Shown: piece by piece, positions 33,442 through 42,673 of the stretch | How positions within the stretch are numbered: position 1 is the first letter of the stretch | Layout of the letters: every line of letters starts with the position of its first letter | Assembly (NCBI RefSeq): GCF_003815975.1 | Contig: NZ_CP033932.1 | Location: 3,329,501-3,393,500, forward strand | From: Chryseobacterium bernardetii | Lineage (GTDB): Bacteria; Bacteroidota; Bacteroidia; Flavobacteriales; Weeksellaceae | Reading direction: 5' to 3' | DNA length: 64,000 nt | Notes under the pieces: model-generated | The model's database searches: none | What the model was told of the DNA's origin: nothing | The model's input: only the letters and a program-made list of their open reading frames with translations | Position numbers and translations under genes: made by a program

Positions 33442-34230
33442 ATGAATATTCAACTTTTTTCAAAAAATGCACTGGTAGGTGGTGCTACACAGGGAATTGG
33501 GGCAGGAATTGCCATTGAACTGGCAAAATGTGGAGCTAATGTTACGGTAATGGCCCGAAACGAGACAAAACTTAAGGGTTTCATGGCTGCATTACCAATA
33601 GTGGATCCAGGTCAGAAACATGAATATCTTGTTGCTGACTTTTCCGATTTTGAGAGCTATAAACAAATCATTACAGAGTATTTTAATACCCATTCCATAG
33701 ATATCCTGGTGAATAATACCAATGGTCCGGAACCTGGGCCTGCTGTTGATAAAAGTGCAGCAGATTATCAGAATGCATTCGACCTTTTGTTCAAAACGGT
33801 TTGTGAAACCACCTTATTGGCCTTACCTCATATGATAGATCAGAAAAACGGGCGTATCATCAATGTGTCTTCACTTTCTGTGAAAGAACCTATAGGCAAT
33901 CTGACTCTTTCCAATACTATCCGTTCGGCCGTAATGGCATGGGCAAAAACATTATCCAATGAAGTTGCTCAGCATCATATTACAGTGAATAACATTTTAA
34001 CAGGATATTTTGATACCGCACGCATTCAGAACCTGATCCATCATGATGCTCAAAAAACAGGTATACCTGAAGATGAGATCAGACAAACGAGAGAAAATAA
34101 AATTCCGATGAAAAGGTTCGGAAAGCCTGAAGAATATGGACATCTGGTAGCTTTTCTTGCTTCAGAATATGCGTCTTATCTCACCGGAGCCAATATTCCT
34201 CTGGATGGCGGGCTGAATAATACGTATTAA
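33442..34230 (+). CDS. SDR-family protein with replaced active-site Tyr/Lys
   Basis: 262 residues, short-chain dehydrogenase fold. The nucleotide-binding loop GGATQGIGAGIA (13-24), NNTNGP (91-96, usually NNAG), NVSS with Ser144 and C-terminal LASEYASYLTGANIPLDGGL are clear. The YxxxK motif is absent: 13 residues after Ser144 comes Ser157 and the Lys position is Arg161 (LTLSNTIRSAV). A branch of FabG-like SDRs shows this change. It may be a reductase with altered chemistry or a non-catalytic NAD(P)-binding protein. Confidence 0.82.
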   Translation: MNIQLFSKNALVGGATQGIGAGIAIELAKCGANVTVMARNETKLKGFMAALPIVDPGQKHEYLVADFSDFESYKQIITEYFNTHSIDILVNNTNGPEPGPAVDKSAADYQNAFDLLFKTVCETTLLALPHMIDQKNGRIINVSSLSVKEPIGNLTLSNTIRSAVMAWAKTLSNEVAQHHITVNNILTGYFDTARIQNLIHHDAQKTGIPEDEIRQTRENKIPMKRFGKPEEYGHLVAFLASEYASYLTGANIPLDGGLNNTY

Positions 34231-34241
34231 AGTATAAGAAG

Positions 34242-34361
34242 GGAAGCTGGAAGAGGAAAGTGTCCGGAGAATAGCTGTAATTTAGTTATTGAAATTTTCT
34301 AAATATAAACTTCATTATTATTTAGCTTAACAGTAATTCCAGCCTATCTTTTCCAGCTTCC
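34242..34361. repeat. Separated inverted repeat GGAAGCTGGAA / TTCCAGCTTCC
   Basis: 11-bp perfect arms at 34242-34252 and 34351-34361, 98 bp apart, in the gap between the SDR and DUF2723 genes. It could fold in RNA, but the distance is large. Origin unknown. Confidence 0.4.
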
Positions 34362-34445
34362 AGCCAATTTTATCAAAAAAAAAGTCACAGATTGATGTAA
34401 TATTCTTTTTTCACCAGTTGTCATATTACTATTGGAAAATATAAT

Positions 34446-37400
34446 ATGAAAAACTGGTCTTTTAAAAAATGGAACACCGTATTGGGAGGGTTCCTTTTCA
34501 TTATTGCATTCATCACCTATTTCTCCACTATGGAGCATTTTTTGAGCTTCTGGGATTGTGGGGAGTATATTTCTTCAGCAGCCAAGCTTGAAGTAACACA
34601 TGCTCCGGGAGCAGCTTTATTTCAGATTGTAGGAGCAGTGGCCAGTATATTTGCATTGGGAAACAGCAGCAATTATTCTATCGTGATTAATGCCATGTCA
34701 GCACTATTCAGCGCGTTAACCATTTTGTTCCTGTTCTGGACCATTACTCATTTTTTAAGAAGACTTTTAAATAAAAATTTCGAAGACCTTACGAGATCTC
34801 AGGCGATTTCAGTCTTGTTTGCTGGAGCTGTGGGAGCTTTATGCTTTACGTTTTCAGATACATTTTGGTTTTCAGCGGTAGAAGGAGAAGTATATTCTAT
34901 GGCCTCCCTGTTTATTGCCCTTCTGGTGTGGTTAATTACCAAATGGGAAGATGAATATAGGGCAGCAGATAGCGAAAGGTGGATCATTTTTATTTTCTTT
35001 ATTGTTGGGCTTTCTGTTGGAGTTCATATGATGTGTATGCTGGCCATTCCAGCAGTATGTCTGGTTTATTATGCAAGAAAGTATACATTTACCTGGAAGA
35101 GTTTTATGATCGCCAATTTTATCACATTGGGTGTTCTTGCCCTTGTCTTTAAAATTATTTTCCCGTTGATTATGACGATGTTCGGGCAATTGGAAATCTT
35201 CTTTGTAAACGGCTTAGACCTTCCTTTCCATTCCGGAACCGTTGCAGCCTTTGTTCTGATGGTTGCTGTTTGTTATTTCATGATTAAATATGCCAGAAAA
35301 ACAAAAAGAAATATTTATCAGACTATCGTTTTATCGGTTGTATATATGATCATAGGTTTTTCATGCTGGATGGTAATCCCGATCAGAGCAAATGCCAATC
35401 CACCTATGAATCTTAATAATCCTGATACAGCTATTGGGATGAAGGATTACTACAACAGAGTGCAATATGGAGACTGGCCTACGGCTTATGGACAAAATTA
35501 TACCGCTGCTCTTGACAGAAAAGGGTTGGAAAAGAATGAAGATGGAAGTTATAAAAGGGAAATTACAGGAGATATTTATGAAAAGGATGAAAAAACCGGG
35601 ACCTACAGAAAAACAGGTGAAAGGTTTAATTATGTCTATAATAAATCGCACCTAAGCTTTATGCCCAGAATGTTCAGTGAAGATAAAGAGGTGATGGCTA
35701 ATTATATATCGATGTACGGTGCTCCCGATTTTACATTTAATTATGATAATGAAGATGTGGCAGATAATCCGCAGGCCAAGCAGATCTTTGATGATTTAAG
35801 AGCCAAATATGAAGATGATTCCATCACGGTTGAAGATTATATGAAAGTAAAGCCCTATGATCTTATCAATGTGCAAAAACCTTCATTTGCTCAGAATATG
35901 GACTATTTCTTCTCCTTTCAGAACGGCTATTATTTTGTAAGATACCTGATGTGGAATTTTGTTGGAAGACAGAATGATCTGCAAGGGCATATGGAAAATA
36001 CCCACGGGAACTGGATTTCCGGATTTTCTTTTATCGATAATGCTCTATTGGGAAACCAAGATAATTTACCGGCTCAATTTAAAAATGAAAGTACCGTAAA
36101 ATTCTTTTTCCTGCCATTAATATTAGGTCTGATTGGTTTCTTTTTCCAATTAAACAGGGATTTTGGAAGATTTTATGCACTTCTGTCATTATTTATTCTT
36201 ACAAGTATCGGAATTGTTTTTTATACAGGTGTGAAGCCTTTTGAACCAAGAGAAAGAGATTATGCTATGGTAGGTTCATTTTATGCTTTTGCGATCTGGA
36301 TCGGGTTGGGAGCAGGATGTATTCTATGGTTTATTCAGTCCAGAATAAAATCTAACGTTGCCAACATTATATCCGGGATCATTTTATTGGGAATTCCTTT
36401 CATGATGGGCTTCCAGAATTATGTTCCGCATGACCGTAGCAATAAATCCGCTGCTTATGATTCAGCTTATTCCTTCCTGGCTTCCCTGCCTAAAAATGAT
36501 ATAGTTTTTACTTATGCCGATAATGATACTTATCCGGTTTGGGGATTACAGGAAACGGAAAGATTCCGGGATGATGTAAAAACAGTAAATTTTACCCTGC
36601 TGGCGACTCCGTGGAACATTGATCAGGTAAAAAGAAGAACTTACAATGCCATGAGAGTTCCGGGTGAATTAACCCATGAAGATTACAGGGACGGCATAAA
36701 TGACCAGGTGTATCTGATGAAAAAAGAAGACTGGGAAGGCCTGTTTGCCATGTTAAAGGATCAGGGCGCTCCTGATACAAAGTTTCAGGAATTCAGAAAA
36801 TTTCTGATCCAGGATTCAATGACTTTAAAAGAAGCTCTCAGTTTCCTGAAATATAAATCTCCGGCAAAAGACGAGTTGCTGAAAATGTATTTCGGGGAAA
36901 AAGAATATGAAAAATATAATATTATTCCGGTACATAAATTTGTATTACCTGTCAATAAAGAAAATGCTGTGAAGTCTGGAATTATTAATCAGGCCGATCT
37001 TCCGAATACTGTAAATCAGATAGCCATTAATTATGAAGCCAATACTCTTTATAAAAGCCATCTTATAATGCTGGACATACTGGCTAATTTTGATTGGAAA
37101 CGTCCGATCAGTTTTTCGTCCGGAGGAATGTATGACAGTGAAAATATCTTTTATCTAGATGACTATCTTCAGTTTGACGGCTTCAGCTATAAACTGGTTC
37201 CTATCCGTACCACTCAAAGCCTGGATGGAGATAAAGGGAGGGTAGATGCCCGCTCACTCTATAATGTAGTGAAAAATTATAAATGGGGCAATTTTAAAGA
37301 TCTTAGTATCCACTACGATGATACTGGTATATCTGATATTATGAATTACAGGATGTCTGTGAGCAGAGCGGTGTCTGCACTGGTCAGGAATGGTGAAAAA

Positions 37401-37931
37401 GCAAAAGCTTTAGAATTACTCAACCTTGTCTCGAAAGAAATTCCTGCAGAAAAGTACAATGATCCGCGTTCATTAAGTTCAATTGTTACGGCTTTTATTA
37501 TTGCAGGTGAGGAACAGAAAGGTCTTCAGTTGGCTGAGAATCTTAAAAAAGAAGTTTTTTATGAATATGATTATTACTTGGGTCTTTCCCCTGAGTTCAG
37601 GGCAGCTGCCAGAAGACAGATGAGGTCCAAGCCTATGGAATATTCCCTTGTGGTTTCTGCAGTAACGGAAGCCTACAGAACATTGGGACAGGATAATAAA
37701 GCTAAGAACTATCTGTTGAAATCTGTAGAACCGGTTGATAAGAAGTTTAATGCTTTCGTGAAGAATCTTCAGCAGATGGATAAAGAGAAAGCGATGAAAG
37801 AATCTGAAAATATTCAGAAAATTACCCCATTCTATCAATATCTATTTAATGTAATGGAACCTTTTGATTCTACCTATTCAAAGAAAAAAGAAGAACAGAT
37901 TACTACGGCAATCATTAAGGCAGTACAATAA
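34446..37931 (+). CDS. DUF2723 (TMEM260-like) membrane glycosyltransferase
   Basis: 1161 residues. About 10-12 membrane helices in the first 600 residues, starting after the FWDCGEYISSAAKLEVTHAP loop, which carries the acidic residues (Asp-x-x-Glu) expected at the catalytic site of GT-C enzymes. HAPGAALFQIVG, FFVNGLDLPFHSGT and YFMIKYARKTKRN fit the DUF2723/TMEM260 family. The C-terminal 450 residues are a soluble, partly TPR-like domain on the periplasmic side. The family is linked to protein O-mannosylation and is widespread in Bacteroidota. No partner genes are near. Confidence 0.88.
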   Translation: MKNWSFKKWNTVLGGFLFIIAFITYFSTMEHFLSFWDCGEYISSAAKLEVTHAPGAALFQIVGAVASIFALGNSSNYSIVINAMSALFSALTILFLFWTITHFLRRLLNKNFEDLTRSQAISVLFAGAVGALCFTFSDTFWFSAVEGEVYSMASLFIALLVWLITKWEDEYRAADSERWIIFIFFIVGLSVGVHMMCMLAIPAVCLVYYARKYTFTWKSFMIANFITLGVLALVFKIIFPLIMTMFGQLEIFFVNGLDLPFHSGTVAAFVLMVAVCYFMIKYARKTKRNIYQTIVLSVVYMIIGFSCWMVIPIRANANPPMNLNNPDTAIGMKDYYNRVQYGDWPTAYGQNYTAALDRKGLEKNEDGSYKREITGDIYEKDEKTGTYRKTGERFNYVYNKSHLSFMPRMFSEDKEVMANYISMYGAPDFTFNYDNEDVADNPQAKQIFDDLRAKYEDDSITVEDYMKVKPYDLINVQKPSFAQNMDYFFSFQNGYYFVRYLMWNFVGRQNDLQGHMENTHGNWISGFSFIDNALLGNQDNLPAQFKNESTVKFFFLPLILGLIGFFFQLNRDFGRFYALLSLFILTSIGIVFYTGVKPFEPRERDYAMVGSFYAFAIWIGLGAGCILWFIQSRIKSNVANIISGIILLGIPFMMGFQNYVPHDRSNKSAAYDSAYSFLASLPKNDIVFTYADNDTYPVWGLQETERFRDDVKTVNFTLLATPWNIDQVKRRTYNAMRVPGELTHEDYRDGINDQVYLMKKEDWEGLFAMLKDQGAPDTKFQEFRKFLIQDSMTLKEALSFLKYKSPAKDELLKMYFGEKEYEKYNIIPVHKFVLPVNKENAVKSGIINQADLPNTVNQIAINYEANTLYKSHLIMLDILANFDWKRPISFSSGGMYDSENIFYLDDYLQFDGFSYKLVPIRTTQSLDGDKGRVDARSLYNVVKNYKWGNFKDLSIHYDDTGISDIMNYRMSVSRAVSALVRNGEKAKALELLNLVSKEIPAEKYNDPRSLSSIVTAFIIAGEEQKGLQLAENLKKEVFYEYDYYLGLSPEFRAAARRQMRSKPMEYSLVVSAVTEAYRTLGQDNKAKNYLLKSVEPVDKKFNAFVKNLQQMDKEKAMKESENIQKITPFYQYLFNVMEPFDSTYSKKKEEQITTAIIKAVQ

Positions 37932-38119
37932 TAGCAAATATAACCATTAAGATCAGGTAAGGCTTTCAAAATAAAGGATTTTTGTTTTTATAGTTTCGTT
38001 TTAAAATCTTAGATTTTACCTTGTACATGCTGAACCCTGCCTACTTAATGGTTTTTTAAGAAACTGTTCCTAAAGTATTGTTTTTAGACTTATGATGCAG
38101 TTTTTTGTTTTAAAATAAA

Positions 38120-38572
38120 TTATTTCCAGAATTCATCATCATAGATTTCTTTTTTATCAGTATGAATATAATTCAGGTCTCGCCCAATCTTATTCAGATC
38201 AGTATTATTGAATTTTTCTTCCAGATGAGGAAAACAATGGCGTTCCTCAAAACGGATATGCAGTTCAAGTAAACTTGCAAAATATGAAAATAAATTTGGA
38301 TCTCCCGAGGCTTCAATTTGATATATTAACATCTTTATCTGTTGATGTTCTGACCGGATGCGTAGCGTATAGGCATCCTCAAGATAAGGGAAAAGAACCT
38401 CTTCTTCCGCTTTGAAATGATCTTCAAGATGATTTTCAAAAAAATAAAGTATATACTTTTTAATTCTGCCGGGTTCAATCTCTTTTTTTACTCCCTGTCT
38501 CACCTTCCAGCTGCAAAGAAGCCCTGAATGATGATCTCTTGAAAGCCAGACTATATTATCATTGCGTTTCAT
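38120..38572 (-). CDS. Hemerythrin-like (HHE) protein
   Basis: 150 residues, cytoplasmic, four-helix bundle with di-iron ligands: LSRDHHSGLL (His), FENHLEDHFKAEEEVLFPYL (His, Glu), IRSEHQQIKML (His), LELHIRFEERHCFPHLE (His, Glu, His). Such proteins bind O2 or NO. It is the last gene of the NO unit, 66 bp after the NO reductase, from which it is separated by a hairpin that may lower read-through. A role in NO or oxygen sensing/buffering is inferred from context. Confidence 0.85.
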   Translation of the reverse strand: MKRNDNIVWLSRDHHSGLLCSWKVRQGVKKEIEPGRIKKYILYFFENHLEDHFKAEEEVLFPYLEDAYTLRIRSEHQQIKMLIYQIEASGDPNLFSYFASLLELHIRFEERHCFPHLEEKFNNTDLNKIGRDLNYIHTDKKEIYDDEFWK

Positions 38573-38591
38573 GACTTTTTAATTTTAAAAT

Positions 38592-38629
38592 ATTAAACCT
38601 TACAGACCTTAAGGCCCATAAGGTTTAAT
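38592..38629 (-). terminator. Hairpin between NO reductase and hemerythrin genes
   Basis: ATTAAACCTTA (38592-38602) and TAAGGTTTAAT (38619-38629) pair over 11 bp with a 16-base loop. The T-run on the minus strand is weak (ATTTTAAAATT), so it may only attenuate transcription. Confidence 0.45.
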
Positions 38630-38638
38630 GAATATTTG

Positions 38639-40882
38639 CTAACGTTTTTCTTTCAACGACCATCCGAACTTTAACCCGATGATAAAAATAACAAGTAACA
38701 GTTCTCCGGCAGCTAATAAAATGTCACCCGGAACCCGCATCCATCGCAAGAAATGCATAATATCCGTCTGCATAAACTCTGCGGAACGTGCATACCAGTA
38801 TCCTTCTTTAATGGAGGCTACAGACTGCATAATTCCTATCGGGAGAAGACTGATGGTTACCATAACCAGCAATCCGATATTGGTTAACCAGAAAGCCCAG
38901 CCTATTAATTTATTATTCCATTCATGGTCAGGATAAAGTCCCCTTAGGACAAACATCATCAGCCCGATACCCAAGATACCATATACTCCGAACAGGGCAG
39001 CATGGCCGTGAACAGCCGTTGTGTTTAATCCCTGAATATAATATAAAGCGATAGGAGGGTTGATGGCAAATCCGAAAATACCGGCTCCAAGAAAATTCCA
39101 GAAACACATAGCAATGAAGCAGTAGATAGGCCATTTGTAAGCTTTGATCCATTTTGTCGACTTACTGAGCTGGTAGTTCTGGTAAGCTTCATATCCAATC
39201 AATACAAGAGGTACAATTTCCAACGCACTGAAAGTAGCTCCTAAGGCAAGTACCGCTGTAGGTGTCGCACTGAAATACAAGTGGTGGAATGTTCCCAGAA
39301 TACCTCCTGCGAGGAAAATAATAGTGGAAAATAATACCGCATTGGTGGCCGATTTTAATCTTAATAATCCTAATCTTGTAAACAGGAAAGCAGCAACTAC
39401 AGTTGCAAAAACTTCAAAAAATCCTTCTACCCAAAGGTGTACCACCCACCATCTCCAATATTCGGCAATCGCCATATGTGTTTGTCTTCCATACATAAGC
39501 CCGGCCCCATAGAACATAGCAATAGCCACGGAAGAAAGTGTGAATAGAAGCAGTAAATGACGGTCGCCATCTTTACGTCTTAAGGCGGGAAGAAGTGCTC
39601 TTACCATTAAAATCAGCCAGAGAATAAGTCCGATAAGCAGTAAAATCTGCCAAATTCTTCCCAATTCTACATATTCGTATCCCTGGTGGCCCCATAGGAA
39701 GTTATCTACCAGACCAAGCTTTTGCATTACTCCAAGCCATTGTCCTGTTAATGAGCCTAAAACAACAATTAATAGTGCTCCAAACAATATATTGACACCC
39801 AGTTTCTGATATTTAGGCTCGTATCCGGATACTGCCGGGGCAATATAAAGACCTGTTGCCAGCCATGAGGTAGCAATCCAGAATATGGCGAGCTGAACGT
39901 GCCAGCTTCTGGAAACTGACTGTGGAAGAAATTCATCCAGAGGAATTCCGTAAAATCCGCTTCCTTCCACGCCGTAATGGGCGGTAATTACCCCTGCAAG
40001 CATCTGCACCAGAATCAGTAATGCAACTACCCAGATATATTTCAGTGTCGCTTTCATGGATGGGGTAGGTTTCATGTTTCGCAACGGGTCCTCAAGAGGA
40101 AGAGCCCCACTGATCTCTTCTTCTTTATTTCTGGCATGATAAAATACCAGTAATCCTACGCAGGCCAATAGTAACAATACACTGAATCCTGACCATAAGT
40201 GTAAGGAAGGAGGCGGAACATTACCTACAGATTCATCGTGAGGCCAGTTATTGGTATAGGTAACATTATCTCCGGGACGTTCTGTAATGCATACCCATGT
40301 GCTCCAGGCAAAAAAAGCATTCATTTGCGACATTCTTCCACTGTCTTTCACCGTATTTTTGGGAATCGCATACTGATCACGAAGTTGAGCCATAGAAGGA
40401 TCATTCATGAATAATTTTGAGTAATATTGCGAAAGCTGTTTCTGTACTTTTGCTCTTTCCTGGGAGAATACAATTGCATTTTTCTTCTCATCAAAAGTAT
40501 TGGTCCGAAGTTCCTTTTTCAGCAGTACCTGATATTTTGCCTGTTCATCATCTGGGAGCTCTTTATAGATTTTACCATCTTTTTCAGCCAGCTCATCAAG
40601 CAGGAGAAGAGATTCCCTGTGAAGATAGTCTGCTGTCCAGTCCGGAGCAATATAGGCACCGTGTCCCCAGATGCTTCCCACGGTTTGCCCGCCAATAGAC
40701 TGCCATACATTCTGCCCGTCTTTGATGTCCTGTCCCGTAGCAAGCACAGTACCATCTGTGCTTACTACCTGATTGGGAATAGGAGGAATTTTTCTATAAA
40801 TTTCAGTTCCGTAAAATATAAGGACGGCAAATGAAGCAACTATTACTACAGCAAGCCATCTCCAAAGTTTTTTATGTGTCAT
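38639..40882 (-). CDS. norZ: Quinol-dependent nitric oxide reductase (single-subunit qNOR)
   Basis: 747 residues, long form: reduces 2 NO to N2O using quinol, inner membrane. The N-terminal extension (PPIPNQVVSTDGTVLATGQD, GQNVWQSIGGQTVGSIWGHG) is the NorC-like part of qNOR that lacks haem c. Fourteen helices follow. Haem/iron ligand histidines appear in SWHVQLAIFWIATSWL, EYWRWWVVHLWVEGFFEVFA, GTFHHLYFSATP and TTAVHGHAALFGVYGILGIG. 13 bp after ric. Together with NirK it gives nitrite to N2O; no N2O reductase is seen here. Confidence 0.95.
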   Translation of the reverse strand: MTHKKLWRWLAVVIVASFAVLIFYGTEIYRKIPPIPNQVVSTDGTVLATGQDIKDGQNVWQSIGGQTVGSIWGHGAYIAPDWTADYLHRESLLLLDELAEKDGKIYKELPDDEQAKYQVLLKKELRTNTFDEKKNAIVFSQERAKVQKQLSQYYSKLFMNDPSMAQLRDQYAIPKNTVKDSGRMSQMNAFFAWSTWVCITERPGDNVTYTNNWPHDESVGNVPPPSLHLWSGFSVLLLLACVGLLVFYHARNKEEEISGALPLEDPLRNMKPTPSMKATLKYIWVVALLILVQMLAGVITAHYGVEGSGFYGIPLDEFLPQSVSRSWHVQLAIFWIATSWLATGLYIAPAVSGYEPKYQKLGVNILFGALLIVVLGSLTGQWLGVMQKLGLVDNFLWGHQGYEYVELGRIWQILLLIGLILWLILMVRALLPALRRKDGDRHLLLLFTLSSVAIAMFYGAGLMYGRQTHMAIAEYWRWWVVHLWVEGFFEVFATVVAAFLFTRLGLLRLKSATNAVLFSTIIFLAGGILGTFHHLYFSATPTAVLALGATFSALEIVPLVLIGYEAYQNYQLSKSTKWIKAYKWPIYCFIAMCFWNFLGAGIFGFAINPPIALYYIQGLNTTAVHGHAALFGVYGILGIGLMMFVLRGLYPDHEWNNKLIGWAFWLTNIGLLVMVTISLLPIGIMQSVASIKEGYWYARSAEFMQTDIMHFLRWMRVPGDILLAAGELLLVIFIIGLKFGWSLKEKR

Positions 40883-40895
40883 CCGGTATCAGTTT

Positions 40896-41621
40896 TTAAA
40901 ATTCAACACTAAATTCTTTTTCCAGTTGAATTGCTTTTGGGAAAAGAATATTATTTTCAAGATGAATATGCTTGTGAAGATCATTTTCAAAGTCCTGAAG
41001 CATGGCAAAGGCTACTTTGTATGTATTGCAGGCATCTGCAGGAGGAGTATATTCACTGGTAATCTCTGCAATTTTTCTGAAGCGGTCTCCTTCTACTGTA
41101 TGTTCATGCTGCATCATATTCACAGGATTTTCCACGGTTCCGAATGGAGGCTGCAACAGGCTTTCCCCTGATATTTTTGCTTTTATCATATTTCTTACAA
41201 AAGGAAACAGGATAAGCTCTTCTTTCTTCATGTGAGCGGCCAGATCATGGGCAGATTCATTAAATATGGTGTTGATCTCAAACAGTTCGGGATGTCTGTC
41301 ACCGTGAACTTTGCATAGCTTATCAAGGAATGCTTGTAAAACAGGGGTTTTTTCTTCCACATAACGATGGTGTGTTTTCTCGATATAGTCAGCCAGAAGA
41401 TCCAGTGACCAGCTCTTGAAGTCAATGGAAGCACCCTCATTTTCAGGAAGGGCTTCCAGTTCTTCATAAATTTTCTCCGGGTCAAGCTTTTTATTATTGC
41501 AAGCTTCTTTTATGGTTCTTCCGCCTTTACAGCAGAAATCGATTCCGTGTCTTTTAAAAATAGCTGCGGTTCTGAAGTCTTCAGCAACCATATTTCCTAT
41601 GAAATCTGTCTGTATATTCAT
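40896..41621 (-). CDS. ric: Iron-sulfur cluster repair di-iron protein
   Basis: 241 residues, Ric/YtfE/ScdA family, cytoplasmic: repairs Fe-S clusters damaged by NO or peroxide. The N-terminal ScdA domain contains FKRHGIDFCCKGGRTIKEAC. The hemerythrin-like part has TIEKTHHRYVEEKTP-type His, HDLAAHMKKEELILFPFVRN, MMQHEHTVEGDRF and DLHKHIHLENNILFPKA ligands. It starts the second part of the NO cluster, with an operator-like element at 41631-41644 just before its ATG. Confidence 0.94.
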   Translation of the reverse strand: MNIQTDFIGNMVAEDFRTAAIFKRHGIDFCCKGGRTIKEACNNKKLDPEKIYEELEALPENEGASIDFKSWSLDLLADYIEKTHHRYVEEKTPVLQAFLDKLCKVHGDRHPELFEINTIFNESAHDLAAHMKKEELILFPFVRNMIKAKISGESLLQPPFGTVENPVNMMQHEHTVEGDRFRKIAEITSEYTPPADACNTYKVAFAMLQDFENDLHKHIHLENNILFPKAIQLEKEFSVEF

Positions 41622-41630
41622 AATATAATA

Positions 41631-41644
41631 CCTTTTTATCTTTT
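41631..41644 (-). promoter_or_regulatory. NO-regulon element, site A (before ric)
   Basis: Minus strand AAAAGATAAAAAGG, 9-22 bp upstream of the ric ATG, in the 38-bp gap after the cytochrome gene. Identical over 14 bp to site B (45107-45120) and 13 of 14 to site C (46867-46880). Probably the site of the NsrR-like Rrf2 protein at 46897. Confidence 0.55.
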
Positions 41645-41659
41645 ATTATTTTAAATTTT

Positions 41660-42085
41660 TTATTTCTTTAGTGAAAGGATGTACTTCACCATAAGTTTAG
41701 CATTGTCTTTACTTAATCCGGCATGGGGTGTCATTGGGATATCGCCCCAGTTTCCTTTTCCGCCGTCAATCACTTTTTGAGCAAGCTGATCAATATTTGC
41801 ATCGGTATATTTAGCAGCAATATCCTGATAGGCAGGTCCTACGAGTTTAGCATCGATTTTATGACAAGACAGGCAGTCTGTGCCTTCTACAAGGGATTTT
41901 CCTTCAGCAATATCTGCTTCAGGTCCTGTGGCTGGCGCTGCGGCAGGAGTTGAGGCTTGCGGTTTAGGTTCATCCAGCATTACATTGGATTCCTGTACAG
42001 GAGGAATGGTGTCTGTTTCTTTTTTATCTGAACATGACGTTACTGCGACTGAAAACAGCAGAGCTGTTGCAATTAATTTTTTCAT
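41660..42085 (-). CDS. Cytochrome c552-like lipoprotein
   Basis: 141 residues. Lipoprotein signal (VTSC, Cys18) tethers it to the periplasmic face; a low-complexity Pro/Ala linker follows. One class I haem c site CLSCH (Cys71, Cys74, His75) and axial Met near IPMTPH (about 118). It follows SCO within 11 bp and is in the nirK unit, so it likely carries electrons to NirK. Confidence 0.9.
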   Translation of the reverse strand: MKKLIATALLFSVAVTSCSDKKETDTIPPVQESNVMLDEPKPQASTPAAAPATGPEADIAEGKSLVEGTDCLSCHKIDAKLVGPAYQDIAAKYTDANIDQLAQKVIDGGKGNWGDIPMTPHAGLSKDNAKLMVKYILSLKK

Positions 42086-42096
42086 AATCTATCCAT

Positions 42097-42660
42097 TTAA
42101 AGTTTTATTTGTTTTTTTATGTCATTCACAATGGCATCGTAATCACCATCGAGTCCTTCTTTTTGAAAAGAAAGAATTCCCTTTTTTGAATATACTGTGA
42201 TGATATTGGAGTGAGAGAATTCTATGGGGGAGATTTCCTTATATTTCACAGCCATAATATTGGCCAGTTCCCGGGTACTTTCTTCATTTCCGCGGATGAA
42301 AGTCCATTGGTTTTCATTGAACCTGTTAACACTCAGATATCGTTTCATAACTTCCGGAGTATCATTTTCCGGATCAATAGAGATTAATAGGTATTGGATT
42401 TTATCCGGATCTGTTTTTCCTACTTTTTCAGAAATGGTTCTCATTTCAGCAGTCAGTCTCGGACAGGCGGTTTTACAGGAAGTAAAGATCATTGCTGTTA
42501 CCAGCACCTTGTCTTTAAGATCTGAAAAAGTAATGTTTTCCCCGTTTTGTTTTTCCCATTTTGTTGGTACATTATAAATAGAATCAGGACTTATTGCTTC
42601 ATTTTTCTTACTGCATGAGATAATCATGATAGACAGTAAGATCAGGGTTATATTTTTCAT
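42097..42660 (-). CDS. SCO1/SenC-family copper chaperone lipoprotein
   Basis: 187 residues, lipoprotein signal (ISC, Cys16). Thioredoxin-like fold with the copper-binding CKTAC pair (Cys62, Cys66) and His of FSHSNIITVY near residue 155. SCO proteins deliver copper to cytochrome oxidase CuA or reduce its cysteines. Here it sits in the nirK operon, 13 bp after the SUMF-like gene, so copper delivery to NirK is a good hypothesis. Confidence 0.9.
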   Translation of the reverse strand: MKNITLILLSIMIISCSKKNEAISPDSIYNVPTKWEKQNGENITFSDLKDKVLVTAMIFTSCKTACPRLTAEMRTISEKVGKTDPDKIQYLLISIDPENDTPEVMKRYLSVNRFNENQWTFIRGNEESTRELANIMAVKYKEISPIEFSHSNIITVYSKKGILSFQKEGLDGDYDAIVNDIKKQIKL

Positions 42661-42673
42661 AAGGGGTTAATTT

